The translations under genes were made by a program, and so were the position numbers. 64,000 nt of DNA, from contig NZ_JFKA01000003.1 of NCBI RefSeq assembly GCF_002115755.1, forward strand, positions 398,596 through 462,595, in the 5' to 3' direction. The notes under the pieces were generated by a model. That model made no database searches. It saw only the letters and a program-made list of their open reading frames with translations, and had not been told where the DNA came from. This document shows, piece after piece, positions 35,908-43,728 of this stretch; the stretch's first letter is position 1, and every line of letters begins with the position of its first letter. This DNA is from Thalassospira mesophila (GTDB lineage Bacteria; Pseudomonadota; Alphaproteobacteria; Rhodospirillales; Thalassospiraceae).

Positions 35908-36641
35908 TCGCACAGCTTATTCCTCATGCCATTAATGATTCCGTTATCAACCAGCGCGCAAGTGACGGGTATGTCCATGCGACTGCCATGTGCCGCGTGG
36001 TTGGTAAGCAGTTTAATGACTATCGCCGTTTGGTGGCGACCCACGAGTTTCTTGACGAGTTAGCCTTAGAAACGGGGATTCCCGTTTCTAAGCTGATTGC
36101 GCCAATTAAGGGGCGTGGAGATCGTATTGAACAGGGTACTTGGGTTCACCCCAAATTAGCCATCCATCTTGCGCAATGGCTGTCGCCCCGGTTCGCCGTG
36201 CAGGTGACGAACTGGGTTTATGACTGGATGACCGGGCAAAAGCCCGTTCCTGCCCCGCACCCCGATGCGGTAAGCAGCTTTCATTTTTCCAATGATCAGA
36301 TTGCGGCCTTGCGGGCCGATATTGTGCGCGATGTGACGCGGGATTTGGCAGGGCGGATGCCGCCTGCCGGGATGGATATGCCGCGCCTGAATGCGGGTCA
36401 TGCTTTGTTTGCCATCGCGGGCAAGCGGGTGATTGTTGATACCAGCGAAAGCAACCCGGCGCGGGGTGAGCGGGCGGTTGTGGTGCGCTGTGAGGATGGC
36501 CGTACCCCGGAACTGGTGACGATCCTTGGTGATCCGCCGGTGCCGACATGGTTTGACCGCTGCAAGATTTATGATTCAGGCGTGCGTTATCATATTCCGG
36601 TCGGGGTGGTGATTGGCCGTGTTGTTTGGGAGGGTGTTTAA
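35904..36641 (+). CDS. KilA-N domain protein
   Basis: The protein has 245 residues. The KilA-N domain fills about 1-110: VINQRASDGYVHATAMCRVVGK, FNDYRRL, then TWVHPKLAIHLAQWLSPRFAV and VTNWVYDW. KilA-N is a DNA-binding domain common in phage antirepressors and host-takeover proteins. The C-terminal ~90 residues (beta-rich, RVIVDTSESNPARGERAVVV) are unassigned. It precedes the 116-residue gene by one base. Confidence 0.88.
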   Translation: MIAQLIPHAINDSVINQRASDGYVHATAMCRVVGKQFNDYRRLVATHEFLDELALETGIPVSKLIAPIKGRGDRIEQGTWVHPKLAIHLAQWLSPRFAVQVTNWVYDWMTGQKPVPAPHPDAVSSFHFSNDQIAALRADIVRDVTRDLAGRMPPAGMDMPRLNAGHALFAIAGKRVIVDTSESNPARGERAVVVRCEDGRTPELVTILGDPPVPTWFDRCKIYDSGVRYHIPVGVVIGRVVWEGV

Positions 36642-36642
36642 A

Positions 36643-36993
36643 ATGAAACATTCAGGCCCACAAAAACGCGCCAGCGCATCGGCTGCATCGCAGGCACCCA
36701 ACGCTTTATCACTGCCAGACAATATTGCCGGGATCGAGGCGGTTTATCGGGCGCTTTGCCGGATTGGTGACTGTGACAGTGACGGCCATTTGCTGGAATG
36801 GCGCGAGGCCCAGCTTCGCGCCATCCGGGCCAGTCAGGTTTCGGACCTGATTGTTAAATTACAATGCCTGGCTGAATTAACGGGCGGCGCAGATGGACTG
36901 ACCGCCAAAGGCACGTCCCTTGCCCATGAATGGGTGCAATCCTTGTTGCGGGACGCGGTTTATTTGGCCGGTGTTTCGGAGGGGGCGGAATGA
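36643..36993 (+). CDS. Phage protein of unknown function (116 residues)
   Basis: I do not recognise this protein. It is helical and acidic after a polar N-terminus; motifs such as GIEAVYRALCRIGDCDSDGHL are not informative. It sits directly after the KilA-N gene. Its 3' end overlaps the convergent membrane gene by 34 bases. Confidence 0.6.
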   Translation: MKHSGPQKRASASAASQAPNALSLPDNIAGIEAVYRALCRIGDCDSDGHLLEWREAQLRAIRASQVSDLIVKLQCLAELTGGADGLTAKGTSLAHEWVQSLLRDAVYLAGVSEGAE

Positions 36994-37637
36994 GTTTCAG
37001 GTGTTGTTTCGGCGTCTTTTTGGGGGATGGGCGAGGGTGTTTGCCAAGCTTTGTCTTCTTTTTTCTGGAACACTGTGGATCGTCCAAAATCGCGGAAGAT
37101 CTGTTCCCCGCAAGACTCATTGAAGTAACGAAGATTGAGGACCGGGACGAACATGATAGCGGAGGGTTTCATATAAAAAAACAGGGAAGCGCAAACTTGC
37201 AGATCGGCGGATTTCTTGAGGGGGGTATTGATATAGGCGTTTGCAACTGCGGCTGTCCCGGCGCCCACAATGCTATAAATTGTCAGGGTGTAATAGAGAG
37301 CAGAGGCAAAGGCTCCTTGTTTCCAAGTGCTCTTTTTCTCCGGAGGCATTGCATGATTGTCCGGGCAGTAAATGCTGTAGGTGGATGTGAAAATCCAGAA
37401 ACCCTTTGGCAATTCTTCGTTGTCTTTGTGCTGAGACATGCCTGTGCCAACGAGCAATACAAAAGTAATAAACGAGCAAACGGCCGATGGAACGGCGAAA
37501 TATATGATCATGGATGCTTTGTAGCCGTCAGATGCCAGGGCTGTTGCCAGCATCGTCAGCAGTATGACGCCATTGATGCTCACGTAAAGTCGTGCGTCTG
37601 CTTTGTTTTTGGGCGTCCAGTTGGTGTAATCGAACAT
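36960..37637 (-). CDS. Membrane protein, third gene of a minus-strand cassette (225 residues)
   Basis: I do not recognise this protein. It has about four hydrophobic segments (around 20-35, 45-65, 115-135 and 155-170) and a Pro/Lys/Thr-rich cytosolic C-terminus. A central loop contains a Cys (YSIYCPDNHAMPP). Its ATG follows the preceding gene's stop codon directly (TAAATG). It forms an operon with the genes at 37638 and 38229. Confidence 0.7.
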   Translation of the reverse strand: MFDYTNWTPKNKADARLYVSINGVILLTMLATALASDGYKASMIIYFAVPSAVCSFITFVLLVGTGMSQHKDNEELPKGFWIFTSTYSIYCPDNHAMPPEKKSTWKQGAFASALYYTLTIYSIVGAGTAAVANAYINTPLKKSADLQVCASLFFYMKPSAIMFVPVLNLRYFNESCGEQIFRDFGRSTVFQKKEDKAWQTPSPIPQKDAETTPETHSAPSETPAK

Positions 37638-38180
37638 TTATTGCCCCTGTCTTGGGTGCATCGTTGTGATGGCGTTTTGGCATGCTTGTTCCACGCTGTC
37701 CGACATCATGAAGCTGTCCCAGATCAGGCCGAAACGAAGCGAGCTGATATATTTGGTGAAGGTGTTCCCCGGGTCCTTGATCAACATCACGTCGTGCAAC
37801 CCTTTATCGACACAGGCAATGGCCTGTCGTTGGGGCATGTTCGAGACGATTATAACGCGATGGGTGTTTGCCAACTGGAGAGCAACACTCGCAAGGGTGC
37901 AGATAACGGTGATAAGCGTAATTGCTTCAATCTGGAGGGCTATGGCGGGGCGCCCACTAAGCCAGAGCGCACGTATTCCAGTAAAGATTGCGTAGAACAT
38001 ATAGACGGAAAAACCGCAAGAAAAGGCCACCTGTGCCATCTCTTGACACAGCAGGGCAACATAGCCTGTTTCGGTAAAGGTATTGACCACGCCGAAGGTA
38101 AAAAAGAAGGCGATGATGATGATGCCGCCTGCTTTTACCGTGTTGAGAACTTCATCAATGGTTGTTGGTGTGAGGTTCAT
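37638..38180 (-). CDS. Membrane protein, second gene of the cassette (180 residues)
   Basis: I do not recognise this protein. Three membrane segments are visible (GGIIIIAFFFTFGVVNTF; VAFSCGFSVYMFYAIFTGI; ITLITVICTLASVALQLA). A soluble C-terminal domain of ~80 residues with two Cys follows (IACVDKGLHDVMLIKDPGN; EQACQNAITTM). The C-terminal domain probably faces the periplasm. An AGGA site precedes the ATG. Confidence 0.7.
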   Translation of the reverse strand: MNLTPTTIDEVLNTVKAGGIIIIAFFFTFGVVNTFTETGYVALLCQEMAQVAFSCGFSVYMFYAIFTGIRALWLSGRPAIALQIEAITLITVICTLASVALQLANTHRVIIVSNMPQRQAIACVDKGLHDVMLIKDPGNTFTKYISSLRFGLIWDSFMMSDSVEQACQNAITTMHPRQGQ

Positions 38181-38228
38181 GGTGTTCCTGCGATGGTGAT
38201 TGGAAATGGCCGAACGTTGCCGGCTTTC

Positions 38229-38792
38229 TCATTTATTGGGCAAGGGTTTTGGCACCACCGCTTTGCATCGGTCGATGATGGACTGGTAGCTTTGGGTTAT
38301 GTTCGGTGGCCAGTAGACATACACCCAGTTGGTTGTTTTGCTGAGATTTGGATCGTAGGAGTTCAAAGGGTCTTCAATTGCTTCTTTGGACATTACGCAA
38401 CGGTTTTGGGCGTTTTGCGACAATCCAATTATCGGCAGATAGTGAATTGTTTTTATTGCAAGGTCTGCAGACTGAATAGCGGGCGACATTGCAAGAAGGC
38501 AAGCTGCCGACTTCAAAAGCAAAATTGGTGTTCTGCCGGTCTTCGCCGACCACGTTGGCTTTACTGTCCAGGTGATCTGGCCGTTTTTCGGGTGGAACAT
38601 CAACATTACCCAGCCCGATATAATGAACGGCAAAATGGTGTCGTACAGAACGATGCCTGCGATTGTGCCGGTTGCAGAGCTGTCGGAAATGGCGACCCCG
38701 AAAGAGGTCCCGAGGACGGAAGCACCAGCGATAAATGGGCCTGCGATCAGTATTGTTTCCCAAGAAATCGAAATTTGTGGCCGATCCGCCAT
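38229..38792 (-). CDS. Membrane protein, first gene of the cassette (187 residues)
   Basis: I do not recognise this protein. Three or four membrane segments are visible, the first introduced by SWETILIAGPF, a distant echo of the Trp-Glu-Thr motif of the genes at 28747-32323. A C-terminal soluble domain of ~75 residues with two Cys resembles in size that of its neighbour. The second ATG (38792), behind CAGGGGG, is preferred to the one at 38807. It is divergent from the primase gene across about 40 bases. Confidence 0.7.
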   Translation of the reverse strand: MADRPQISISWETILIAGPFIAGASVLGTSFGVAISDSSATGTIAGIVLYDTILPFIISGWVMLMFHPKNGQITWTVKPTWSAKTGRTPILLLKSAACLLAMSPAIQSADLAIKTIHYLPIIGLSQNAQNRCVMSKEAIEDPLNSYDPNLSKTTNWVYVYWPPNITQSYQSIIDRCKAVVPKPLPNK

Positions 38793-38833
38793 TTTAACCC
38801 CCTGCATCCCCTGATTGCAAAAGGATCGGAGAA

Positions 38834-40003
38834 ATGAACAGCGATATCAAGCATTCATTGGCCGACATGGCCGATGCCATTAAGGGGCAATACCGTCCCA
38901 GCGAGGTTGTGGGGCAGTTTGTGAAGCTGCGCCGGGCCGGGGTGGAAATGGAAGGGCTTTGCCCGTTTCACGGCGAGAAATCGCCCAGTTTCAAGGTGAA
39001 TGATCGCAAGGGGGTTATTCATTGTTTTGGCTGTGGCTGGCATGGCGATGTGATTGCGTTTTATGCCGAGATACGCGGGATAGGTGCCAGCGAGGCGATA
39101 CGCGCCCTGGCGTCGGATGCGGGCATTGATGACCCGGTGGCTCGCGAGCGGCTGGCGCAAAAGGCGCGGCGTGATGCTGCCCGACGTGAGGCCGACCTTG
39201 CGGCGCAAAAGCAGACCGAGGCAGGGCGGTTAATGGCGATTTGGCAAAGCCGGTTGCCGGTTTTGGGGTCGCCGGTGGCGGATTACCTGGCGTCGCGCAA
39301 GGTGTTGCCCGATGTGGTGCCGCCGACATTGGGATATTTGCCAGACCACCCGTATTGGAACCGGCCCGACAAGGGGCGCAAGGCGGTTTTATGCGGGCGG
39401 TTCCCCGTCATGGTGGCGATTATGTTAATGCCCGACCGGCGCTTTGCCGGGTTGCATATGACCTATATTGCGCCCGATGGCAGCGGCAAGGCGCAACCGG
39501 TTTGCCCGGTGACGGGTGAGGTTTTGGGGGCGAAAAAGGTGCGATCTGCCTTGCCTGACCTTTCGGGGGCGGGGATATGGTTAACGCCGATCCGGGCGCA
39601 TATGGCGGTTTCCGAGGGGATTGAAAACGGTTTGACATGGATGTTGCGCCGCCCGGACTGGGGCATTGCAGCGGCCTATAGCCTTGATAATTTGGCCGGG
39701 GCCGGGCTGGGCGAAGGGCGCAAACGCAGCGATGACCCGAAAAAACGGTTGCCCAGCAAAGCCCCGCGCATGGCGCGCCCTGGTTTTCGCCCACCTTATG
39801 GGGATGATGAATATTCGCGCTGGAAAACCGTGCAGCATGTGCAGCGAGTGACGGTATTGGCCGATAATGACAGCAAGGACCCGGTTGCGGCTGCGTGCCT
39901 GTTTGAGCGGGCGCGGCGAAAATTTCAGAATATTGGCTATGAAAGCCGGGTGTTAATGCCCCCGGCGGGAATGGATTTTAACGATATGGTCCGGGGGATG
40001 TGA
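38834..40003 (+). CDS. Phage DNA primase (CHC2 zinc finger and Toprim)
   Basis: The protein has 389 residues. The CHC2 zinc finger uses Cys43, His46, Cys64 and Cys67 (CPFHGEKSPSF and HCFGCGWHGD). The Toprim domain follows with VSEGIENGL (the Glu) and VTVLADND (the DxD). This is the layout of short phage primases that prime lagging-strand synthesis. Its stop overlaps the ATPase start (TGATG), so primase and helicase-like protein are made together. Confidence 0.92.
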   Translation: MNSDIKHSLADMADAIKGQYRPSEVVGQFVKLRRAGVEMEGLCPFHGEKSPSFKVNDRKGVIHCFGCGWHGDVIAFYAEIRGIGASEAIRALASDAGIDDPVARERLAQKARRDAARREADLAAQKQTEAGRLMAIWQSRLPVLGSPVADYLASRKVLPDVVPPTLGYLPDHPYWNRPDKGRKAVLCGRFPVMVAIMLMPDRRFAGLHMTYIAPDGSGKAQPVCPVTGEVLGAKKVRSALPDLSGAGIWLTPIRAHMAVSEGIENGLTWMLRRPDWGIAAAYSLDNLAGAGLGEGRKRSDDPKKRLPSKAPRMARPGFRPPYGDDEYSRWKTVQHVQRVTVLADNDSKDPVAAACLFERARRKFQNIGYESRVLMPPAGMDFNDMVRGM

Positions 40004-41769
40004 TGGCAGTGGAATATCAGCAAGCGGCCAACGAGAATGTTGATTTTGACCGGATCGACGAGGATAACCCGTTTCAGGATGTGGCGGACGGGGCCACGGC
40101 CCTGCCGGATGCCGGGCCGTGCCCGGTGCAGTGCCTGGGGCATAATGATGGCCGGTTTTATTTTGTAACGCCCAGCGGGCAGTTGCGCGACCTTGCGGCC
40201 AAAAGCCTTGGCAACCGGCAGGAAATCACCGCGCTTTTTGAAACCAAACTTGGCTGGGCCGGGGCGGCTTTTCCCAAATATGACAAGGAAGAACGCTATG
40301 TTGGGCCAAATTACCCGATGGTGGGGCAATGGTTTATGGGGGAATGTGCGATAAAGGGCATATTTTCGCCGGACAAGGTGCGTGGGCTTGGCGTTTGGAA
40401 GGATATTCGCGGCGGGCTGATTGTGCATTGTGGCGACCGGCTGGTTTTATCGTCTGGCCATAAGGTGGAGAAGGCGGGACGCAAGCTGGATGACGGGTGG
40501 GTTTACCCGGCACAGCCGCCATTGCCCGCGATGATGCGCCCGGCCCTGAATGACCCGGCGCGCATTGGCGATATGCGGATGGTCTATGACCATTTGAAAT
40601 CGTGGAATTTTCTATCGCCTGCCGGGTCGCATATCTGCCTTGGGATTATGGGTTTGATTTGCATTTGCGGGGCCTTGCAGCGGCGGCCTACGCTTTGGCT
40701 GATCGGCGATGCCGGAGTTGGTAAGACGGAGTTGTTAACGCTGTTAACCGAGCCTGTGGGCGGGCTGGACAACACGTTGCGGTCGTCTGATGCCAGTGCG
40801 GCGTTTGTGCGCGCCGCATTGCAGGGCGCGGCAAGGCCGGTATTTTTGGACGAAATGGAACCGGGGCCACGGGCGGCGGCGGCGATGGAACTGGCCCGGC
40901 TTGGATTTTCCAATGATCAGGCCGGGGTAGGGCGCGCCAGTGCTGATCAGAAAGCGATATTGCAGCGGATTACCGCGCAGTTTGTGTTTGGCAGTATTTT
41001 GCACCCGGAACCAAAACCACAGGACCAGTCGCGCATTCATTTTATGGAACTGGGTCCGCTTAGCGCCGATGCGGCCGCAGTTGAAACGTTTAACACCCGC
41101 GCCCGCATGATTAAGGAAATTGGCCCGAAAATTTGGGCGCGGATGATTTTGGGATATCCGCGCTTTTTGGAAAATTTGTTGGTTTATCAGGGTGTTTTGG
41201 GGGCTTCGGCCTATTCGCGCCGGTTAACCGACAAGTTTGCCCCGGTGTTGGCGGCAGCGGAAACGTTGTTGGATGATGTTGTGATCAACGCCGGTACGGC
41301 AGCGGACCAGATTAGTGTTTGGGGCCTTGAAGAACCCGAACAGAACGATACCGAGGCCGACGAATGCCTTAACCATCTTATGTCCTGTCAGGTCGATACC
41401 TGGCGCGGCGGGGACCGTTTGACGGTGGGGCAGTTGCTTACCAAGGTGTTGGACCTTGGTGCGCGGGGTGACGGGGATTCGGCACGGCTGAATGAGGAAA
41501 CCTTGCCGGGGTATGGCCTTAAACTTGGCCCTGCCAACCGGGGCACACAGCGCGGGTTTGAATATTTGATGGTGGCCAACAAGCACCAGTCCTTAACCCG
41601 GTTGTTTCGCGAAACGCGCTGGCAGGGCGGGGTTCACCGGCAGGCGCTGGCGCGTTTGGAGGGGGCTGTTGCCGCCGGGCCGTTGCGGTTGGGCGGGGCG
41701 CTTACCCGGTGCATTAAGATCCCGCTTGCCATTATCTCCAAACCCGATAACAATGGGGACGTCCTATGA
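40003..41769 (+). CDS. P-loop ATPase, probable replicative helicase or loader
   Basis: The protein has 588 residues. The Walker A sequence GDAGVGKTELL begins near residue 235 and Walker B is PVFLDEME about 50 residues later. The N-terminal ~200 residues are specific to this phage family, and the C-terminal part carries DxxTRLFRETRW-type sequence found in DUF927-like/phage helicase proteins. Coupling to the primase upstream and the GTTAC-rich segment downstream point to a role in starting phage replication. The precise family is not certain. Confidence 0.78.
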   Translation: MAVEYQQAANENVDFDRIDEDNPFQDVADGATALPDAGPCPVQCLGHNDGRFYFVTPSGQLRDLAAKSLGNRQEITALFETKLGWAGAAFPKYDKEERYVGPNYPMVGQWFMGECAIKGIFSPDKVRGLGVWKDIRGGLIVHCGDRLVLSSGHKVEKAGRKLDDGWVYPAQPPLPAMMRPALNDPARIGDMRMVYDHLKSWNFLSPAGSHICLGIMGLICICGALQRRPTLWLIGDAGVGKTELLTLLTEPVGGLDNTLRSSDASAAFVRAALQGAARPVFLDEMEPGPRAAAAMELARLGFSNDQAGVGRASADQKAILQRITAQFVFGSILHPEPKPQDQSRIHFMELGPLSADAAAVETFNTRARMIKEIGPKIWARMILGYPRFLENLLVYQGVLGASAYSRRLTDKFAPVLAAAETLLDDVVINAGTAADQISVWGLEEPEQNDTEADECLNHLMSCQVDTWRGGDRLTVGQLLTKVLDLGARGDGDSARLNEETLPGYGLKLGPANRGTQRGFEYLMVANKHQSLTRLFRETRWQGGVHRQALARLEGAVAAGPLRLGGALTRCIKIPLAIISKPDNNGDVL

Positions 41770-42110
41770 CCTATACCACCCCCGCACCCCGTGATTTAAA
41801 GGGTGCTTCGCAGATTTTGAAGCGGGTTCCGGTGTGGGTTTTGCGGCAGATGTTACAGCCCGGATCGGCGTTTGTAACACCCGCGTTACGGATAACCCCT
41901 TATAAAATAACGATTGTTACAATGTTACGCCTGTTACAGGAAAACATCCCCCCATGTGTGCGCGTGCGCGCATATGTATATAAACTATGTAACAACTGTA
42001 ACATTGTAACTTTATATATAAATCAATCAGTTAGACGTTACACAGGTGTTACACTTGCAAAATGGGGTGTAACAGCGGGTTTTGGGCAGTCCGTACGTGG
42101 AGGGTTTTGA
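41766..42110 (+). CDS. Frame across the candidate origin (114 residues)
   Basis: The start overlaps the ATPase stop as ATGA, supporting translation. The N-terminal ~40 residues look like protein (LKGASQILKRVPVWVLRQML). The rest translates the GTTAC-rich repeat region and is low in acidic residues. It may be an initiator-like small protein whose gene contains the origin, as with lambda O, or a fortuitous frame. Confidence 0.4.
   Translation: MTYTTPAPRDLKGASQILKRVPVWVLRQMLQPGSAFVTPALRITPYKITIVTMLRLLQENIPPCVRVRAYVYKLCNNCNIVTLYINQSVRRYTGVTLAKWGVTAGFGQSVRGGF
41852..42073. repeat. GTTAC/GTAAC repeat cluster, candidate replication origin
   Basis: Twelve copies of GTTAC or its complement GTAAC lie within 222 bases, at 41852, 41874, 41885, 41916, 41924, 41933, 41989, 41998, 42006, 42037, 42048 and 42069. 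Many are the longer TGTTAC. AT-rich stretches (around 41970-41990 and 42011-42030) lie between them. The cluster follows primase and ATPase genes, so an iteron-type origin is the simplest reading. Confidence 0.6.
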
Positions 42111-42111
42111 C

Positions 42112-42693
42112 ATGGGTAAACGTGGTGCGATGGATGTGTGGGCGGCGTTGTGCTGGGCGATCCATGATCAACGGGTTGATCTGGCGATTGCCGCGAATGA
42201 TGACTGGATCGACGATGTCGGGCTTTCACCGCGCCATAGCGTGACTGGTGTGATGATGGACCAAGCCATGTTGGGCGGGCGTGTGGATGGTGGCGGGCCA
42301 CGCGGCGGGCCTGATGTGGACCTTGATGCGGAAATCATATGGCTGGTGGCGCTGGGGATGTTACGCGACGAGCGGGCCGGGATTGTGATTGATGGGTTGT
42401 TCGAGGGGGTGCCGGTCAAGATGCAGCGCTATCTGCGCAAGGCTAGGCCGGTGTCTGATATGATCGTGGCGGGGCGGATGGCTGATCTGCCTGACTGGAT
42501 GCCTGGGGGCTGGCAGGGTGGAATGAGTCGACGCGAAGTTGAAGAGTCGCGCCTTAAATACATTGGGGTTTGGGATGCTTTGGCTGTTTTGTCCATGAGG
42601 TTAAAGACCAGCACCCGGCTGGGCAAAGTGATCGAAAAGCCCAGCTTTCCGCGCCTTCCATGGCATGGGAGAAAAAAGGCTGTTGACAGTTGA
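42112..42693 (+). CDS. Phage protein of unknown function (193 residues), possible late regulator
   Basis: I do not recognise this protein. It is soluble and Trp-rich, with a central Gly-rich loop (MLGGRVDGGGPRGGPDVDL), and ends basic. GGAGGG before the ATG at 42112 fixes the start. Position between replication and packaging, followed by two terminators, is where phages often place an antiterminator or late activator. That role is inference from position only. Confidence 0.6.
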   Translation: MGKRGAMDVWAALCWAIHDQRVDLAIAANDDWIDDVGLSPRHSVTGVMMDQAMLGGRVDGGGPRGGPDVDLDAEIIWLVALGMLRDERAGIVIDGLFEGVPVKMQRYLRKARPVSDMIVAGRMADLPDWMPGGWQGGMSRREVEESRLKYIGVWDALAVLSMRLKTSTRLGKVIEKPSFPRLPWHGRKKAVDS

Positions 42694-42734
42694 CAGGGGT
42701 CGGGCTATTGACTTGGACATAGCGAACAGAACCG

Positions 42735-42769
42735 CGCCCGTTGGAGAAATCCGGCGGGCGTTTTCTTTT
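42735..42769 (+). terminator. Terminator of the replication operon
   Basis: CGCCCGTTGG (42735-42744) pairs with CCGGCGGGCG (42751-42760), including two G-T pairs, followed by TTTTCTTTT. Confidence 0.75.
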
Positions 42770-42810
42770 GATCAGATACCGTGAACCTTTTCCCTCCCTG
42801 TTGAGCCTGC

Positions 42811-42846
42811 AAGGCCCGGCCATTGTGCCGGGCCTTGGCTTTTTTG
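42811..42846 (+). terminator. Second terminator before the late genes
   Basis: AAGGCCCGGC (42811-42820) pairs perfectly with GCCGGGCCTT (42827-42836) and is followed by GGC and six T. Confidence 0.75.
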
Positions 42847-43077
42847 GGTGAAGATGGCGGAAACCCGCCGTTTCGAGTGATGGGTGGCCCCGGCTTTGGG
42901 TCCTTCCCGGCCCCCAACGTATACGGGTGTGCGAAGTGCGGGTGTTCGGTAGTTTGGTGTTTTTGAAACGAGGTTGACAGGTTTACACGGTTGACGGTGT
43001 TACCATTAAAGCCTTGTGCAAGTTGACATTCTGGCCCTTTCGCGTTGCGGATGGGCCTTTGTTTTTTGGTGGTGCTG

Positions 43078-43728
43078 ATGGCGGATGATGCCGGGCTTGT
43101 CGGGTCGCAAGCCGACTATGCACGGCATTGCGGTGTTACGCGGCAGGCCGTTTCAAAATGGTTGAAAGCCGGGCGGATTGAAAAGCTGCCCAATGGCCGG
43201 ATTGATTTTGTGCAGGCAGACCGGGCCTTGCAAAAAACAGCGGACCCGGCGCGGGCAATGGCGCTGGGCCGGGCCGACCCGTTAGACGATGCCGGTTCCG
43301 GTGCCGGGCAATGGCCGGTTGCGACAGATGCCGCCGGACAAAATCGCGATGATTTGTTTGATTATGCGGCATCCGAACCGGCCCAGCCGGTCGCGGCGTC
43401 GGAAACAAACGGTGATGCCAGCTACCAGAAAAGCCGGGCGCTTCGCGAACGATACAACGCGAAGATGGCGCAGCTTGATTACGAGGAAAAGGTTGGCAAG
43501 GTCCTGAACAAGCAGGATGTTGAGGACGCAATGGTAACTGCCGGGCGGCGGATGCGGCAGGCAATGGATGCGATTATTGGCTGGGCCGATGAAATCTATT
43601 CGACCGCGCAGGACGGTGATGTGCAGGCCGTGCGGTCGATTTTGAAAAGCCGGGTGCGCGGGCTGGAAGAAACCATTGTTGCGAGTTTGACAACCGATGA
43701 CCCAGACAGCGAGGACGGAAACCAGTGA
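43078..43728 (+). CDS. Terminase small subunit (Nu1-like)
   Basis: The protein has 216 residues. The N-terminal HTH is GSQADYARHCGVTRQAVSKWLKAGRI (cut: about 8-33), as in Nu1-type small subunits that bind the packaging site. A Pro/Ala-rich linker and a C-terminal helical domain for contacting the large subunit follow. The ATG at 43078 is preferred over 43045. It overlaps the large subunit gene by 32 bases. Confidence 0.8.
   Translation: MADDAGLVGSQADYARHCGVTRQAVSKWLKAGRIEKLPNGRIDFVQADRALQKTADPARAMALGRADPLDDAGSGAGQWPVATDAAGQNRDDLFDYAASEPAQPVAASETNGDASYQKSRALRERYNAKMAQLDYEEKVGKVLNKQDVEDAMVTAGRRMRQAMDAIIGWADEIYSTAQDGDVQAVRSILKSRVRGLEETIVASLTTDDPDSEDGNQ

Larger units (their letters stand above)
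42694..43077 (+). promoter_or_regulatory. Early/late junction: two terminators and a TTGAC-rich stretch
   Basis: This 384-base gap has no gene. Besides the two terminators, TTGAC recurs at 42708, 42974, 42991 and 43023, and twice just before it (42683, 42690). The copies nearest the terminase gene may be -35 boxes or activator sites of the late promoter. No convincing -10 could be assigned. Confidence 0.4.

Noticed and set aside
36930..38837. A 635-codon open frame on the plus strand across the membrane-protein operon
   Set aside because: It is antisense to three consecutive minus-strand frames that have ribosome sites, proper spacing and coherent membrane segments. The plus-strand product is a Cys/His/Arg-rich mixture with no domain, typical of the reverse of hydrophobic coding sequence.
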